Source: Lachnoclostridium sp. UBA7215 (lineage in GTDB: Bacteria; Bacillota; Clostridia; Lachnospirales; Lachnospiraceae). Taken from it: DNA of 18,351 nucleotides. Within the stretch, counting starts at the first letter, position 1. The number at the start of each line of letters is the position of its first letter. The notes below the pieces were generated by a model. That model was not told the DNA's origin. It did no database searches and saw only the letters and a list, made by a program, of their open reading frames with translations. The stretch is from assembly GCA_002490465.1 (NCBI GenBank), contig DKUB01000041.1, positions 1 through 18,351 of the forward strand. The letters are read 5' to 3'. The translations under genes and the position numbers were made by a program. Below, piece after piece: positions 7,795 to 15,005 of the stretch.

Positions 7795-8676
7795 ATGACA
7801 TTACTTGGTTCCCATGTCGGGATGAGCGGCAAAGATATGCTCCTTGGCTCTGTGAAAGAAGCTCTCTCTTACGGAGCAAATACTTTTATGGTTTATACAG
7901 GCGCACCGCAGAATACACGACGCAAGGAAATAGAGGATTTGAATATTGAAGCAGCAAGAAAATGCATGGAAGAACACAACATGGCTAATTTTGTCGTGCA
8001 TGCCCCCTATATTATTAATCTTGCGAACACAATAAAACCGGAAACATTTGAACTTGCCACCGAATTTTTAAAAAAGGAAATTGTCCGGACAGCAGCCATG
8101 GGCAGTGATACTCTTGTTCTGCATCCCGGCTCTCATGTCGGTGCCGGACCGGAGGCCGGAACCCGCCAGATTATAAAGGGGCTGAATATGGTTCTCACAC
8201 CGGATACTCCCGTCCATATTGCCCTTGAGACAATGGCCGGAAAGGGAAGTGAGCTGGGACGCAGCTTTGAAGAACTAAAAGCAATTTATGATGGCTGCGA
8301 TTATCCCGAAAAGCTCCGTGTCTGTTTTGACACCTGCCACGTCAATGACGCGGGATATGATTTTGTGAATGACTATGATGGGGTAATGGAAGAATTTGAC
8401 CGCATACTCGGTCTTGACCAAATCGCAGTATTTCACATTAATGACAGTAAAAATGAGCGCGGCGCCAGTAAAGACCGCCATGAGAATTTTGGCAAAGGCC
8501 ATATTGGCGCTGACGCCCTCATGCGGCCCATCTGCGACCCGCGCTTTGCAGATATTCCCAAAATACTGGAAACACCTTATATTAAGGATCCTGAGAATCC
8601 CAAAAACTCTACTCCACCCTATAAGGAAGAAATTGCCAGGATCCGTGCGTTTATTGCTCGGAACGAGGCAGACTGA
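7795..8676 (+). CDS. nfo: Deoxyribonuclease IV (AP endonuclease Nfo)
   Basis: Endonuclease IV cuts DNA 5' of abasic sites and removes 3'-blocking groups during base excision repair, using three zinc ions. The 293-residue protein retains the full ligand set expected from the Escherichia coli enzyme at nearly the same numbers: His 69, His 110, Glu 145, Asp 179, His 182, His 214, Asp 227, His 229 and Glu 259. Hallmark strings are GSHVGMSG (5-12), VLHPGSH (108-114), ALETMAGKGSELG, CFDTCHVNDAGYDF and FHINDSKNERGASKDRHENFGKGHIG in two adjoining parts. The ATG lies about 11 bases after GAGG. In spore formers this enzyme often protects dormant DNA, which suits the SpoVAF-like neighbour. The last 26 bases overlap the convergent SpoVAF-like gene. 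Confidence 0.97.
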   Translation: MTLLGSHVGMSGKDMLLGSVKEALSYGANTFMVYTGAPQNTRRKEIEDLNIEAARKCMEEHNMANFVVHAPYIINLANTIKPETFELATEFLKKEIVRTAAMGSDTLVLHPGSHVGAGPEAGTRQIIKGLNMVLTPDTPVHIALETMAGKGSELGRSFEELKAIYDGCDYPEKLRVCFDTCHVNDAGYDFVNDYDGVMEEFDRILGLDQIAVFHINDSKNERGASKDRHENFGKGHIGADALMRPICDPRFADIPKILETPYIKDPENPKNSTPPYKEEIARIRAFIARNEAD

Positions 8677-10099
8677 CACGGAAAAAGCGCCGTACAAACT
8701 GTTTTGCATTAAATGGAATCAGCGGATACAGGTAGCTTTTTCCGCTGATGGTACGGTTTGCCACAATACAAATGGCAACAAAGATAAGTCCGCCGATAAA
8801 GCCCCATACATTGAACGCTGCTGTGAGACAAATCAGTATGATTCGCATAAATTTCAAGGCATAGCCAAGCTCTAAGCTGACCTGTGTGTAATTTGCCACG
8901 GCCACAAAAGCCATGTACAGCATAATCTCCGAATTAAACCAGCCGGAACTTACCGTATAATCCCCGAGGATAATACCTGCGATTACACTGAGCGGCGTGC
9001 TCAGCATGTTGGGGGTATTCACGGACGCCAGTTTAAGCCCGTCAATTGCAAATTCCAGTATAAGCATCTGTATGAAAATAGGAACATTGACCGTATCATT
9101 AATTCGTATAAACTCCAACCATTCCGGCAGCCAGTCCGGATGGGTAATTAACAACAAGAAGAGCGGCGTCATTACGACAGCCAGCACATTAATAATCATG
9201 CGTGACAAGCGGAGATATGTCCCCGTAACCGGAGGAAAATAATAATCGTCTGCATCCTCTACAATGTCAAATACCGAAGTGGGAAGAATCATTGCCGAGG
9301 GCGAATTATCCACTAATATCGCAATGCTTCCTTCCAGTATACTGGCTGCCGTCGTATCGGGCCGTTCCGAAAACTTGAACTTTGGAAAAGGATTATACCA
9401 TTTATGGGTGTACAGACACTCTGCCAGACTCTGCTGATTCATGGACAGGGAATCTATTTGAATTTCATCAATCCGCTTTTTTATGTTTGCTAACATCTCC
9501 GGCTCTGCCCGCCCGTCCATATAAGCAATTACTACATCCGTGCGGGAGCTTTTCCCCACCGTGTGCATTTCCATTGTCAATTGGGGGGAACGTATCCTCC
9601 TGCGGATTAATGCCGTATTGAATACAAGCGTTTCCACAAATCCATCACGCGAGCCGCGCATTACTTTATCCTTTTCCGGTTCATCCACACTCCTTGCCGG
9701 ATAATCACGGAAGTCCATAGCCAGTATTTCAGAATAACCGTCCACTAAAAGCACAGGCACACCGGAAAGCATGCGCTGAATTAAATTATTTTCTGTCCGG
9801 ACTAAATCAATTTCCCCATAGGGGAGCTTTTGTTTTAAAAAATCATGTGCGCTCTCCGGCATCTCCTTCGGCTCTATCCCATAGAGAAATTCTAATATCT
9901 TCTCCATAACCGCGTCTTTACAGAAACCATCAATAATGTAAAAACAAGCCTTTTTGCCACCAATCATCACCACCCTGTATATGAGGTCAAAGCTTTCATT
10001 CACCCGCAGGAGTTTGTCAATACGGGCTTTGTTTGTATCAAAGTCCGTGGAAAACTCGGATTTTTCCACACTCCCGGCCATCTTTTTGTCCTCTGCCAT
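8651..10099 (-). CDS. GerA-family spore germination protein, SpoVAF-like
   Basis: A 482-residue membrane protein of the GerA/SpoVAF family, which sits in the spore inner membrane and takes part in germination. Residues 1-290 or so form the cytoplasmic N-terminal region (RIDKLLRVNESFDLIYRVV near 26-44, RRRIRSPQL near 167-174). The segment YNPFPKFKFSERPDT (235-249) closely fits the SpoVAF pattern. Residues 300-450 contain several hydrophobic helices, with SVNTPNMLSTPL (359-370) corresponding to the conserved loop of the family. The ATG at 10099 follows AAGAGGA and gives a plausible N-terminus; the frame is open to an ATG at 10225, but those 42 codons are made of the hairpin repeats of the leader. 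No spoVA, gerB or gerC partner is present in the window, so it is an orphan. It overlaps nfo by 26 bases at the 3' ends. SpoVAF versus a GerA A-subunit is the main uncertainty. Confidence 0.88.
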   Translation of the reverse strand: MAEDKKMAGSVEKSEFSTDFDTNKARIDKLLRVNESFDLIYRVVMIGGKKACFYIIDGFCKDAVMEKILEFLYGIEPKEMPESAHDFLKQKLPYGEIDLVRTENNLIQRMLSGVPVLLVDGYSEILAMDFRDYPARSVDEPEKDKVMRGSRDGFVETLVFNTALIRRRIRSPQLTMEMHTVGKSSRTDVVIAYMDGRAEPEMLANIKKRIDEIQIDSLSMNQQSLAECLYTHKWYNPFPKFKFSERPDTTAASILEGSIAILVDNSPSAMILPTSVFDIVEDADDYYFPPVTGTYLRLSRMIINVLAVVMTPLFLLLITHPDWLPEWLEFIRINDTVNVPIFIQMLILEFAIDGLKLASVNTPNMLSTPLSVIAGIILGDYTVSSGWFNSEIMLYMAFVAVANYTQVSLELGYALKFMRIILICLTAAFNVWGFIGGLIFVAICIVANRTISGKSYLYPLIPFNAKQFVRRFFRVSLPRSEQ

Positions 10100-10105
10100 A
10101 TATAT

Positions 10106-10326
10106 CCTCTTTTCTGAGCGACTTGTCGCGAAGAGGCGAGGAGAAAAAACTGTAATACAGTTCACGTATGCAGTTTCTCCTCTGCCATCATAGCTATTTG
10201 TTTTCGCTCGGAAACAAATAGCCATAGCGAACTATGTTCGCATTGTGAGAAATAAGCTATCAAGCTTATTTTTCACACTAACACCTCCAGAACTGTTCTT
10301 CCGGCAGCATTCCAAACTATGCCGCC
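10106..10326 (-). promoter_or_regulatory. Structured leader: row of stem-loops upstream of the SpoVAF-like gene
   Basis: Most of the 304 bases between 10099 and 10404 is occupied by inverted repeats. Pairs of arms are: 10303-10310 with 10319-10326 (one mismatch); 10289-10299 (AGAACTGTTCT); about 10245-10258 with 10263-10277 (one mismatch, GTGAGAAATAAGCT against AGCTTATTTTTCAC); 10227-10232 with 10236-10241 (GCGAAC/GTTCGC); 10193-10205 with 10210-10222 (one mismatch); 10138-10152 with 10171-10182 (three-base bulge); 10148-10162 (AACTGTA/TACAGTT, exclusive with the previous one and followed on the minus strand by a T run); and 10106-10111 plus 10118-10122 with 10125-10129 plus 10131-10136. In the last, CCTCTT pairs with the AAGAGG that serves as ribosome-binding site of the gene. 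It could be a regulatory leader or a dispersed miniature repeat that landed here. Confidence 0.6.
10232..10276 (-). CDS. Possible 14-codon leader peptide upstream of the SpoVAF-like gene
   Basis: GGAGG at 10288-10284 lies seven bases before a GTG that opens MKNKLDSLFLTMRT and a TAG stop. The coding bases form one of the hairpins of the leader. The stop is followed six bases later by an in-frame ATG (10225) that is open into the SpoVAF-like gene, so ribosomes finishing here could affect folding or reinitiate. There is no run of one amino acid that would point to classical amino-acid attenuation. The strong ribosome-binding site is the main support; it may be chance or part of a repeat element. 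Confidence 0.3.
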   Translation of the reverse strand: MKNKLDSLFLTMRT

Positions 10327-10342
10327 GTACATGTATTTATTG

Positions 10343-10372
10343 TTGACAGAAAAGTTTCTTTTTATGTATAAT
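10343..10372 (+). promoter_or_regulatory. Consensus sigma-A promoter of the methyltransferase gene
   Basis: TTGACA (10343-10348), an 18-base spacer and TATAAT (10367-10372), both perfect consensus boxes. The start codon at 10404 is 31 bases further on, with GGGAGGG between them. It is directed away from the structured leader. Confidence 0.8.
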
Positions 10373-10403
10373 TTTTAAAACTCAGTTACGGGAGGGATAA
10401 CTT

Positions 10404-11198
10404 TTGGAAGACCGCGAACAATTATTGAATCAGTTTTACACAAATTCCTGCGACGAGGAGCAGCGCCTGCAGAGCCGCCACGGCAGTATTGAATTTTTAA
10501 CCACAATAAAGTATGTAGAAAAGTATCTGACAACAGGCTGCCGGATTCTGGAAATCGGAGCGGGAACCGGAAGATACTCCCTTTATTATGCCAGACAGGG
10601 ATATGATGTGACAGCCATTGAATATGTACCGCACAATCTGGATATACTGCTTTCACAAATTAAGGACAATATGAAACTGCGGGCAGAACAGGGAGACGCA
10701 CTTGATTTATCCCGCTTTGCCGATGACACATTTGATGTCACCCTGGTTCTTGGCCCTCTGTATCATCTATATGAAAGAGATGACCAGAAACAGGCAATAC
10801 AAGAGGCCATACGCGTCACAAAACCCGGGGGAGTGCTTGCTTTTGCCTATCTGACCAGCGATTCCATTATGGTTGACTGGGCACTCAAGGACCATCATTT
10901 ACTGGATGGATATAAGAAAGATTTTGACGAAAACTTTAAAATAATCAATTATCCCGAAGGAATTTTTGCCGCTTTTTACATCTCTGAATTTATGGAACTA
11001 ATGGAACAGTTCCCGATTCGGATGGAACATAATATCGCAACAGACGGAATGGCAAGACATGTAAAAGAAGAGATTGACAATTTATCGGATGAGGAATTTG
11101 ACAGGTGGCTGCAATATCATTTCTCCACCTGCGAGCGGATGGAAATGCAGGGATACAGCAGCCATCTGCTGTATATTGCGAGGAAGTCGGAAGAATAG
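10404..11198 (+). CDS. Class I SAM-dependent methyltransferase
   Basis: A 264-residue cytoplasmic methyltransferase with the Rossmann-like fold; substrate unknown. Motif I is RILEIGAGTGRYSLYYA (47-63), followed by VTAIEYV for the ribose-binding acidic residue, a GDALDL stretch binding the adenine side, LVLGPLYHLY as motif IV and VTKPGGVLAFAYL as motif V-VI. This pattern suits the Methyltransf_11/25 group that modifies small molecules. The gene starts with TTG; GGGAGGG ends seven bases before it, which decides the start. It is a single-gene unit with its own consensus promoter. The neighbouring convergent MTA/SAH nucleosidase removes the by-product S-adenosylhomocysteine of such enzymes, but the two genes are on opposite strands and the link may be coincidental. 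Confidence 0.88.
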   Translation: MEDREQLLNQFYTNSCDEEQRLQSRHGSIEFLTTIKYVEKYLTTGCRILEIGAGTGRYSLYYARQGYDVTAIEYVPHNLDILLSQIKDNMKLRAEQGDALDLSRFADDTFDVTLVLGPLYHLYERDDQKQAIQEAIRVTKPGGVLAFAYLTSDSIMVDWALKDHHLLDGYKKDFDENFKIINYPEGIFAAFYISEFMELMEQFPIRMEHNIATDGMARHVKEEIDNLSDEEFDRWLQYHFSTCERMEMQGYSSHLLYIARKSEE

Positions 11199-11254
11199 GA
11201 GTCATTAATTTTTGTATCATCGCCGGATTTTATTATAGGGTGCATCCAGTAGAT

Positions 11255-11947
11255 TTATCTGCTTCTAAGTTCTTTTAGCAAAGCTACCGTGATATCTTTT
11301 GCTATTACAGAAGCCTTTTTACAGTTTTCTTCAAAATGCCCAATTCCACTATGTGCTGCAGTGTCTGTAATACTTCGGATAGAAATAAATGGTATGCGGT
11401 TTACATAACATACATGTGCAATACTCGCTGTTTCCATATCTACCGTCAGAGGAGCGAATTGTTCATTTATTTTTTTTCGTCCTCCATCTGCTATGAATGC
11501 CTCACCTGTTACCATTCGTCCCCAATAAACTTTACCTTCCGTCTCAATCTTGTCAATTGCTTTATGGGTCAAATTCAATAATTCCTGGTCGGATTTAAAA
11601 TACACGGATTCTAACCAGGGATGAAATTCTGTTAATATATCGGGTGCGACATCATGATATGCAGCCTCTGTAGAAATGACAATATCAAAAATTTCAAGTT
11701 CCGGGTTCATTCCACCTGCTGTACCTGCATTGATAATAACATCTACACCATATGTGTCTATTAATATTTGTGTGGCAATTGCAGCATTTACTTTGCATAC
11801 TCCAGAAAACAACGTAACAACCGCTACGCCGTTTATCTTTCCTTCGTAGAATTTAAGCATTGCCTTTTCAGTTATCTTACACTCATCTATTGTTGGTAAA
11901 AAGGGAGCCACCTCGCTGTCGCTAGCGCATATGATACCTACCCGCAT
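11255..11947 (-). CDS. mtnN: 5'-methylthioadenosine/S-adenosylhomocysteine nucleosidase
   Basis: Splits methylthioadenosine or S-adenosylhomocysteine into adenine and the thioribose sugar, part of SAM recycling and of the autoinducer-2 precursor route. The protein has 230 residues (E. coli MtnN has 232). The catalytic residues are in place: Glu 12 in ASDSEVAPF, Glu 172 in VDMETASIAHVC and Asp 195 in SITDTA. The phosphorylase-like NAGTAGG is at 73-79 and MVTGEAFIAD at 145-154. The ATG at 11947 follows AGGAGG by seven bases and gives the family start MRVGIICA; the frame open to 11998 adds residues with no family match. Adenine-binding details differ enough from the E. coli sequence that narrower specificity is possible. 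It lies 87 bases downstream of the thioesterase gene on the same strand, so shared transcription is possible. Confidence 0.93.
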   Translation of the reverse strand: MRVGIICASDSEVAPFLPTIDECKITEKAMLKFYEGKINGVAVVTLFSGVCKVNAAIATQILIDTYGVDVIINAGTAGGMNPELEIFDIVISTEAAYHDVAPDILTEFHPWLESVYFKSDQELLNLTHKAIDKIETEGKVYWGRMVTGEAFIADGGRKKINEQFAPLTVDMETASIAHVCYVNRIPFISIRSITDTAAHSGIGHFEENCKKASVIAKDITVALLKELRSR

Positions 11948-12034
11948 ACTCTGCCCTCCTAATTTTAATTTTATTTCACTGATTTTTAAGGGAAACATAA
12001 GCTATTATAATTTGTCATTAAAATTCCCCGCCAT

Positions 12035-12523
12035 TCAAAACCCCTTTTCCTTTCTCTGCTTACGCATCTCCCTTCTCTTAATCCCGGCCTCCCACTCCGC
12101 TTTTTCCGACTCGCTCTCTATTATCAGGCCGGGGACCTTTGACGGCTTGTCATTTTTATCAACTGCCACTAATGTTAAATACGCCCGGTTGATGGGCCGT
12201 CTTATTCCATCCAGGCTCTCCACATACGTGTCCACCCGCACTTCCATGGAGGTGTTTCCAACATATGTCATCCTTCCAACCAAAACAACCAAATCTCCCT
12301 GATAAGCTCCCCGCATAAACACGAGATTGTCTACAGAAGCTGTAATTACGTTAGTCTGCGCATGCCGAATACCCACCAGTCCTCCCACTTCATCAATCCA
12401 TTCCATCAGACGGCCTCCAAACAGCCTCTCTGCACCATTCAGATGTTCCGGCCTGATTTGATATACCTGCTCCACCATGGATTCTGTTACCCTTTTCTTT
12501 ATTTCTTCACTCATATTTTTCAC
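12035..12523 (-). CDS. Hotdog-fold acyl-CoA thioesterase (YciA/BACH type)
   Basis: Hydrolyses acyl-CoA thioesters to free acid and CoA; chain-length preference cannot be read from the sequence. The 162-residue protein has one hotdog domain, with HLNGAERLFGGRLMEWIDEVGG (in two joined parts, residues 26-47) carrying the GG-x-LM-x-W-x-D pattern of the YciA/BACH family, where the Asp is the usual catalytic residue. It ends in a basic coil (KRREMRKQRKEKG). The GTG at 12523 overlaps the TGA of the upstream GNAT remnant as GTGA, suggesting translational coupling, with AAAGGG just ahead. An ATG three codons in (12514) is an alternative. Since its upstream partner is frameshifted, coupling would depend on ribosomes translating the second half of that remnant. 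Confidence 0.9.
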   Translation of the reverse strand: MKNMSEEIKKRVTESMVEQVYQIRPEHLNGAERLFGGRLMEWIDEVGGLVGIRHAQTNVITASVDNLVFMRGAYQGDLVVLVGRMTYVGNTSMEVRVDTYVESLDGIRRPINRAYLTLVAVDKNDKPSKVPGLIIESESEKAEWEAGIKRREMRKQRKEKGF

Positions 12524-13312
12524 TCTTCCCTTTCAATTATCTTAGTAAAATCAACTTCATAGGCATCGTATTCATAGTCCAGATGATACCCTAACTTTTC
12601 TGCAAGTCTCACCGACGCGGTATTTGCCGCATCCCAACTCGGATACACCCCCCTGTCCAAACACTCCAGAACAAGCCTTGCCCCACATACAAGTCCTAAC
12701 CCTCTTCTTCTGTATTCTTTCTTTGTATCTATCTCAATCTCTATTCCGCCCATATAAGATGAATACCGAAACAACAACCCCGTCTTTCAAAATAACAGCC
12801 CCAAGCCCCAGTTTCTGGTACTGCTTCCAATCAGCATACTGTGCAACAAAGTCCCCGCACCAACATGTTTTCTTGCAATAAGAAAATATTTCTTCATCTA
12901 TGAGCTTTAGGGCATAGTCCTCCGAAAGCCCGCGGACAATTTCTTTCAGCCTGCCCTTATCAAAAACACCCTGCTCCTTTTTTATTGCGTACCGGGTAAC
13001 CTTCTCCGCCCTGTTCCCATAAACGCTTTCTATGATTTTGGACCATCCGGCATTTCCCGGAACTGCAATAAAACCATCCCGGCTGTACCACGTTGGCCGG
13101 AATGAGGCCAGTTCCATATTTGGCTCACCGGCAAAAAAACAAAAGTCCCCCAATATGGCCATCGCAGAGGCTGGCGCATCCTTATTCTCTGCATATATAT
13201 GGCCCATCACTCCCTGAAGGCATGACCAAATTATTGATTCATCCCATCCGGCAAAAAGCTCCTCTGCCCTTTTATTATTAGCAACTTCATATATCATTGC
13301 GTCATACTCCAT
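12520..13312 (-). pseudogene. GNAT-family acetyltransferase broken by a frameshift
   Basis: Two overlapping frames form one protein of the GNAT_acetyltran type (about 265 residues). The first, from 13312 to about 12765, ends in GAVILKDGVVVS and then runs out of frame. The second, from about 12768 to 12520, resumes with RYSSYMGGIEIEIDTKKEYRRRGLG, which includes the acetyl-CoA-binding RRxGLG, and continues to PSWDAANTASVRLAEKLGYHLDYEY. Intact relatives have a short SGASSYS-like link at this point; here the residues between VVS and YSSY are missing, so a small deletion that is not a multiple of three is the simplest cause. The ATG at 13312 is preceded by GGGGGAG about 11 bases away; a GTG at 13324 is also in frame. 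It lies 31 bases after the NUDIX gene in the same operon. The second half alone lacks the N-terminal domain, so activity is unlikely. Confidence 0.78.
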
Positions 13313-13343
13313 ATCAAAAAACACTCCCCCTCACATTCTTTCC

Positions 13344-13790
13344 TTATTTTAATACAATATCCCATTTATCCTCTTTTGCCACATATTGAAATTCATTTAA
13401 ATTCTCATCCAGCATTACTTGAAGCAGCTCATTAAAATCATCTACGAGATTTACCTCTGACAAATCTTTCCTGTGTATCCAGTGCATCGTTCCCTCTTCG
13501 GAAGACTTCAGATTCCCCTCAAACTCATCTGCACAGAAAAGAAAGACAATATATCTGCCGCCATTGATGGGAAACTGCTTCACCCCGCAAAGTTTCGGAT
13601 TAAAAACAGTCAGCCCGGTTTCCTCCTTCATTTCGCGGACTACGGCATCCACAATTGACTCCCCGTTTTCGATATGTCCGCCCGGCAGCGTATATCCTTT
13701 CCAATCCTTTTTTATCCTGTCCTGCAGTAAATAGCTGTCCCCACTTTCTATCAGGCATAATACGGTCAATTCTACGTTTTCGGTTCGCAT
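13344..13790 (-). CDS. NUDIX hydrolase (8-oxo-dGTP diphosphatase-like)
   Basis: A 148-residue pyrophosphohydrolase that removes a phosphate group or groups from a nucleoside diphosphate linked to another moiety. The full Nudix box is present at residues 38-60: G-H-I-E-N-G-E, seven residues, then REMKEETGL, matching GX5EX7REUXEEXGU with all metal-binding glutamates. The N-terminal VELTVLCLIE and the GYTLPGGH ahead of the box are like MutT/YtkD-type sanitising enzymes, but the substrate is not determined by the sequence. The ATG at 13790 follows GGAGGA by eight bases; a GTG three bases earlier is an alternative. It is the first gene of a minus-strand group with the broken GNAT gene and the thioesterase. 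Confidence 0.9.
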   Translation of the reverse strand: MRTENVELTVLCLIESGDSYLLQDRIKKDWKGYTLPGGHIENGESIVDAVVREMKEETGLTVFNPKLCGVKQFPINGGRYIVFLFCADEFEGNLKSSEEGTMHWIHRKDLSEVNLVDDFNELLQVMLDENLNEFQYVAKEDKWDIVLK

Positions 13791-13916
13791 CACACTAATC
13801 CTCCGTCCTCTGAATAATCATTAAATAACTGTTAATCCCAATTATACATCCAGTTCTTTTTGAAATCTACTTCTTTTGCTAATTTTCGGCACTGAGATAA
13901 TAAAGTCAAATTATAC

Positions 13917-13945
13917 TTGCAAATTACCCATCAGAGTTCTATGAT
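13917..13945 (+). promoter_or_regulatory. Candidate promoter of the M15 peptidase gene
   Basis: TTGCAA (13917-13922), a 17-base spacer and TATGAT (13940-13945), about 40 bases before the start codon. Both boxes keep four or five consensus bases. The 194-base divergent gap also contains, on the minus strand, a TATAAT at 13846-13841 that could serve the NUDIX gene, but I see no good -35 for it. Confidence 0.5.
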
Positions 13946-13984
13946 AATTTTAATTATTACTTAAAAGACAGAAAGGATATATTT

Positions 13985-14668
13985 ATGAACCCACGAATAG
14001 GAAAATGGCTGAGAATCCTCTGTATTATGGCAGTTGTGTCACTCTTGCCTGGTACGGCCGCAAAAGTGCAGGCAAAAATGTATAAGAAGGGGTTTACTTA
14101 TCAAGAACTGCCCGCCCGCATCAAAGAAAAAATAACAGGAATTTCTTACCACAAAAACCGCAGCATAAAGTATCGCAATCTGCGTTATGTCCGGGTACGC
14201 CACTATGATTTTAATGGGGAGATCCAAAGCGGGGAGTTAATTGTAAATAAAAAAATTGCCCGTAAAACCGTGCTGATTTTTTACGAATTATATAAAATGA
14301 AATATCCGATTGAACGCATGAAACTGGTAGATGAATATGGAGCAGATGACGGAAAATCTATGCGCGCCAATAACACTTCTGCCTTTAATTACCGTACGGT
14401 TGCAGGGACAAGTAAATTATCGAAGCATGCCCTGGGACTGGCGATTGATATTAACCCCAGAATCAACCCCTATATCAATAGCAGAGGAATCCTTACTCCC
14501 GTCAACGGAAAAAAATACCGCTGCCGTAATGTGAAAAAATGCAAAGGAAAATATGCCAGCTATATGATTCGGCCAAACAGCAAAATCACCAGATTATTTA
14601 AGAAATATGGTTTTACCTGGGGCGGGGACTGGAAATATAGTAAAGATTACCAGCATTTTCAGATGTAA
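13985..14668 (+). CDS. Secreted M15-family D-alanyl-D-alanine carboxypeptidase-like protein
   Basis: A 227-residue exported zinc peptidase of the M15 (VanY/Peptidase_M15_4) group that probably trims peptidoglycan stem or cross-link peptides outside the membrane. Residues 1-30 are a signal peptide (MNPRIGKWLR, a hydrophobic core, then a cut after KVQA). The zinc motif SxHxxGxAxD is at 146-155 (His 148, Asp 155), and the third ligand His 224 lies in DYQHF, with Asp 221 in the position of the general base. AFNYRTVAGTSKLSKHALG around 133-151 supports the family. The region 56-95 is rich in basic residues and may bind the wall. The ATG follows AAAGGA by seven bases. The product ends only three residues after the zinc His, as is common in this subgroup. 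D,D- versus L,D-specificity is open. Confidence 0.9.
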   Translation: MNPRIGKWLRILCIMAVVSLLPGTAAKVQAKMYKKGFTYQELPARIKEKITGISYHKNRSIKYRNLRYVRVRHYDFNGEIQSGELIVNKKIARKTVLIFYELYKMKYPIERMKLVDEYGADDGKSMRANNTSAFNYRTVAGTSKLSKHALGLAIDINPRINPYINSRGILTPVNGKKYRCRNVKKCKGKYASYMIRPNSKITRLFKKYGFTWGGDWKYSKDYQHFQM

Positions 14669-14701
14669 AGCTATCTGATTTTTCTCTGTCATAATTCCCC
14701 C

Positions 14702-14730
14702 TTGTCTTTTCCTCCTCCAGTGTTTATAAT
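14702..14730 (+). promoter_or_regulatory. Candidate promoter of the DUF4250 gene
   Basis: TTGTCT (14702-14707), 17 bases, TATAAT (14725-14730). The -10 is perfect and the -35 keeps the TTG. It lies 29 bases before the start codon, with AAAGGAGGT between. Confidence 0.6.
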
Positions 14731-14759
14731 AAACGATAAGATAAAAGGAGGTGCAAGTC

Positions 14760-14936
14760 TTGGACATACCGCGTGACCCAATTATTTTAGTCAGTTATGT
14801 GAATACTAAATTACGTGATCATTTTGCCACACTGGAAGAGTTTTGTCAAACCTGCGAAGTTGACGAAGAGGAACTGCGCGCCACTCTTTCTGCCATTGAT
14901 TACCAGTATGACGAGATTACAAATCAATTTGTATAA
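14760..14936 (+). CDS. DUF4250-family small protein
   Basis: A 58-residue acidic protein of unknown function. The sequence from MDIPRDPIILVSYVNTKLRD through LEEFCQTCEVDEEELRATL to IDYQYDEITNQFV matches the pattern of DUF4250 proteins as I remember them from Lachnospiraceae: a PxDPxxLxSxxNxKLRD start, a helix-turn-helix-like middle and a terminal YDExxNxFV. No signal peptide, membrane segment or zinc motif is visible. The start is a TTG at 14760, set by AAAGGAGGT seven bases upstream; a GTG at 14751 falls inside that ribosome-binding site and is unlikely. It has its own promoter. The last codons lie inside the first unit of a 21-base tandem repeat. Confidence 0.85.
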   Translation: MDIPRDPIILVSYVNTKLRDHFATLEEFCQTCEVDEEELRATLSAIDYQYDEITNQFV

Positions 14937-14980
14937 TTGGTTTATCAATTCGTCTAATTGATTCACCAATTCGTATAAAC
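14923..14980 (+). repeat. 21-base imperfect tandem repeat, about three units
   Basis: Units begin at 14923, 14944 and 14965 (the last partial, to 14980). Their shared core is CAATTYGTMTAA. The first two units each carry a small inverted repeat, CAATT-five bases-AATTG. The first unit includes the final codons and stop of the DUF4250 gene, and the other two lie in the gap before the GNAT gene. The stems are short, and the DNA has no T run, so it is not a typical terminator. Confidence 0.75.
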
Positions 14981-15005
14981 AGCAAGTAGAAATGAGAACC
15001 GTTTT

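Noticed and set aside
10100..10225. N-terminal extension of the SpoVAF-like protein from the ATG at 10225 as its normal start
   Set aside because: The added 42 residues are encoded by the hairpin repeats and do not look like the family N-terminus; AAGAGGA before the ATG at 10099 gives a normal start. Kept only as a possibility in the findings.
11199..11254. Bidirectional terminator between the methyltransferase and mtnN genes
   Set aside because: The 56 bases are AT rich but I could not find a stem of useful length next to a T run.
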